Part shown: one piece after another, positions 63,106 through 64,000 of the stretch
Layout of the letters: the number at the start of each line of letters is the position of its first letter
How positions within the stretch are numbered: the first letter of the stretch is position 1
DNA from: Corynebacterium sputi DSM 45148
GTDB lineage: Bacteria > Actinomycetota > Actinomycetes > Mycobacteriales > Mycobacteriaceae
Assembly: GCF_000427865.1 (NCBI RefSeq)
Contig: NZ_ATYV01000003.1
Coordinates: forward strand, 112,878 to 176,877
Reading direction: 5' to 3'
Length of the DNA: 64,000 nt
Position numbers and translations under genes: made by a program
The notes under the pieces: generated by a model
Database searches by the model: none
The model's input: the letters and a program-made list of their open reading frames with translations, nothing else
Told to the model about the DNA's origin: nothing

Positions 63106-63771
63106 GTGGCCTCTTCGTCCCAGAACTCCGGGCACTCCCCGGCACCACAGTCCGTCGCAGAGACGACCGACGGAACCTCGACCTCTCCCGCCCCACCGGC
63201 ACCTCCAACTGACGGAGGGCCGGAGAGCGTCGGTGCCCCGGATGGTGCTTACTGGAAGAAACTGGCGATCGGGTTCGGCATTCCGGTCCTTATCGCCTTG
63301 GCGTTCTGGTTTATCCCTCACCCGGAGGCGCTGACCGACCAGGCGTGGCGGATGTTCGGTGTCTTCGCCGCGACGATCGTCTGCATCATCCTTGCTCCGA
63401 TGCCGATGGGTGCCGTCACCATGATCGGCATGATCGCGACAGTGCTGACTGGCTTGGTCCCACTTGCCTGGAGCTCCGATGACCCCACCGCACCTTATGC
63501 GCTGATGGGCTTTGGCAATGCCACGATCTGGTTGATTGTAATGGCGTTCTTGCTTTCGCGAGCATTTGTGAAAACCGGCTTTGGTCGACGGATCGCGTTG
63601 TTCTTTGTCTCGAAAGTCGGCGGCCGCATGCTCGGTGTTGGCTATGGGCTAAGCCTGGCTGACCTGGTGATGGCTCCCGCCATCCCGTCCGCAACCGCCC
63701 GAGGCGGTGGAATCATGGCGCCGGTGATGAAGTCCGTGGCCGGGTCTGCTGCACGTGTAGGTGACATCTGA
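63106..63771 (+). pseudogene. SLC13/DASS-type anion transporter, truncated by an IS element
   Basis: The visible 221 codons give a polar Pro/Thr/Ser-rich N-terminus (~45 residues), then membrane helices with PEALTDQAWRMFGVFAATIVCII, LAPMPMGAVTMIGMIATVLTG, MGFGNATIWLIVMAFLLSRAF, and VMAPAIPSATARGGGIMAP, the divalent anion:sodium symporter (di/tricarboxylate or sulfate) pattern. Intact members have about 470-550 residues. The frame stops 14-16 bases after the inferred IS left end, so only the N-terminal ~40% remains on this side. The ATG/GTG start has AAGGAG upstream. The rest may lie beyond the element. Confidence 0.8.
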
Positions 63772-64000
63772 GTTGGCTTGCCCGGGAGGGTGGGCTGGAA
63801 GGATGTCATTGTGCCGAAGCCCTATCCCCGAGAGTTCCGTGACGACGTTGTGCGTGTTGCGAGGAGTCGTGAACCAGGTGTGACGATCGAGCAGATTGCG
63901 AAAGATTTCGGCGTTCACCCGATGACCCTGCAGAAATGGTTGCAGCGCGCCGCGGTGGAGGACGGTGACCGGCCAGGGCAGACCCGAGCCGAGGGGGTTG
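63756..64000 (+). mobile_element. IS3-family element, left end
   Basis: Non-transporter sequence begins near 63756 with TGTAGGTGACATCTGAG, a plausible terminal inverted repeat, and leads into an OrfA-type transposase at 63811. The right end lies beyond the window, so target duplication cannot be checked. Confidence 0.7.
63811..64000 (+). CDS. IS3-family transposase OrfA, partial
   Basis: 63 codons visible: PKPYPREFRDDVVRVARSRE, then TIEQIAKDFGVHPMTLQKWL, the helix-turn-helix that binds the IS ends, and the start of a linker AAVEDGDRPGQTRAEGV. GTG 63811 is the natural start (GGAAGGATGTCATT upstream). OrfB with the DDE catalytic domain would follow outside the window, usually by -1 frameshift. 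Confidence 0.88.
   Translation, partial: MPKPYPREFRDDVVRVARSREPGVTIEQIAKDFGVHPMTLQKWLQRAAVEDGDRPGQTRAEGV

Noticed and set aside
1..64000. CRISPR arrays, tRNA or rRNA genes, prophage
   Set aside because: No regularly spaced repeats, cloverleaf segments or phage genes were recognised.

Overview
The window is a GC-rich, gene-dense chromosome segment from a mycolic-acid-containing Corynebacterium. Evidence: three corynomycolyltransferase-like loci, the regulator RamB beside lpd and sdhCAB, mycothiol glycosyltransferase mshA, a BldC/bS22 pair, an McbR-type operator, and gene order close to the lpd-to-menA stretch of C. glutamicum as I remember it. Species cannot be fixed from the sequence alone. 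No tRNA, rRNA or CRISPR array was seen.

Layout. 1-16.8 kb, central carbon: a mycolyltransferase entering from the left edge, lpd, a DoxX-like gene, ramB, divergent aceA/aceB (glyoxylate shunt), a beta-phosphoglucomutase plus GH65 glycoside phosphorylase pair, then sdhCAB. Several RamB/RamA targets thus sit beside ramB. 16.8-25.5 kb: conserved membrane or unknown proteins, purU, a DeoC-like protein without its catalytic lysines, murB, mshA. 25.5-34.7 kb: gpmA, two-component pair senX3-regX3, ppx, an Ala/Glu-repeat membrane protein, proC, a BldC-like regulator, bS22, thiol and HAD enzymes. 34.7-47.5 kb: haem synthesis (hemA-hemC-hemD, later hemB and hemL), interrupted by an opposite-strand block with an esterase lipoprotein and the sulfonate importer ssuCBA under a perfect McbR-type operator. 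47.5-52.3 kb: System II cytochrome c maturation (TlpA-like, CcdA, ResB, CcsA). 52.3-55.5 kb: dTDP-sugar genes rmlB, rmlC, rmlA around a small repeat-rich acidic ORF that has lost its start codon. 55.8-58.7 kb: an intact mycolyltransferase followed by a broken paralogue. 58.7-62.1 kb: menA and menE flanking two tiny paralogous peptide genes. The right end holds a lipoprotein and an SLC13-type transporter gene cut by an IS3-family element that runs off the window.

How they fit: Lpd, the glyoxylate shunt and succinate dehydrogenase feed electrons to menaquinone (MenA, MenE) and to haem/cytochrome c complexes built by the hem and ccs genes; envelope genes (murB, rml, mycolyltransferases) share the neighbourhood.

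Most unusual: (i) two peptides of 25 and 21 residues, clearly paralogous, each with a strong ribosome binding site and its own terminator; (ii) a start-less Gly-Ser-Leu-Gly repeat ORF; (iii) a short interspersed repeat (purine/G-rich leader plus CGTCGGGAAGCA), one copy of which lies in frame inside menE; (iv) many starts placed 6-8 nt after a TANNNT -10 box, indicating leaderless transcripts; (v) a DeoC-like probable pseudoenzyme.
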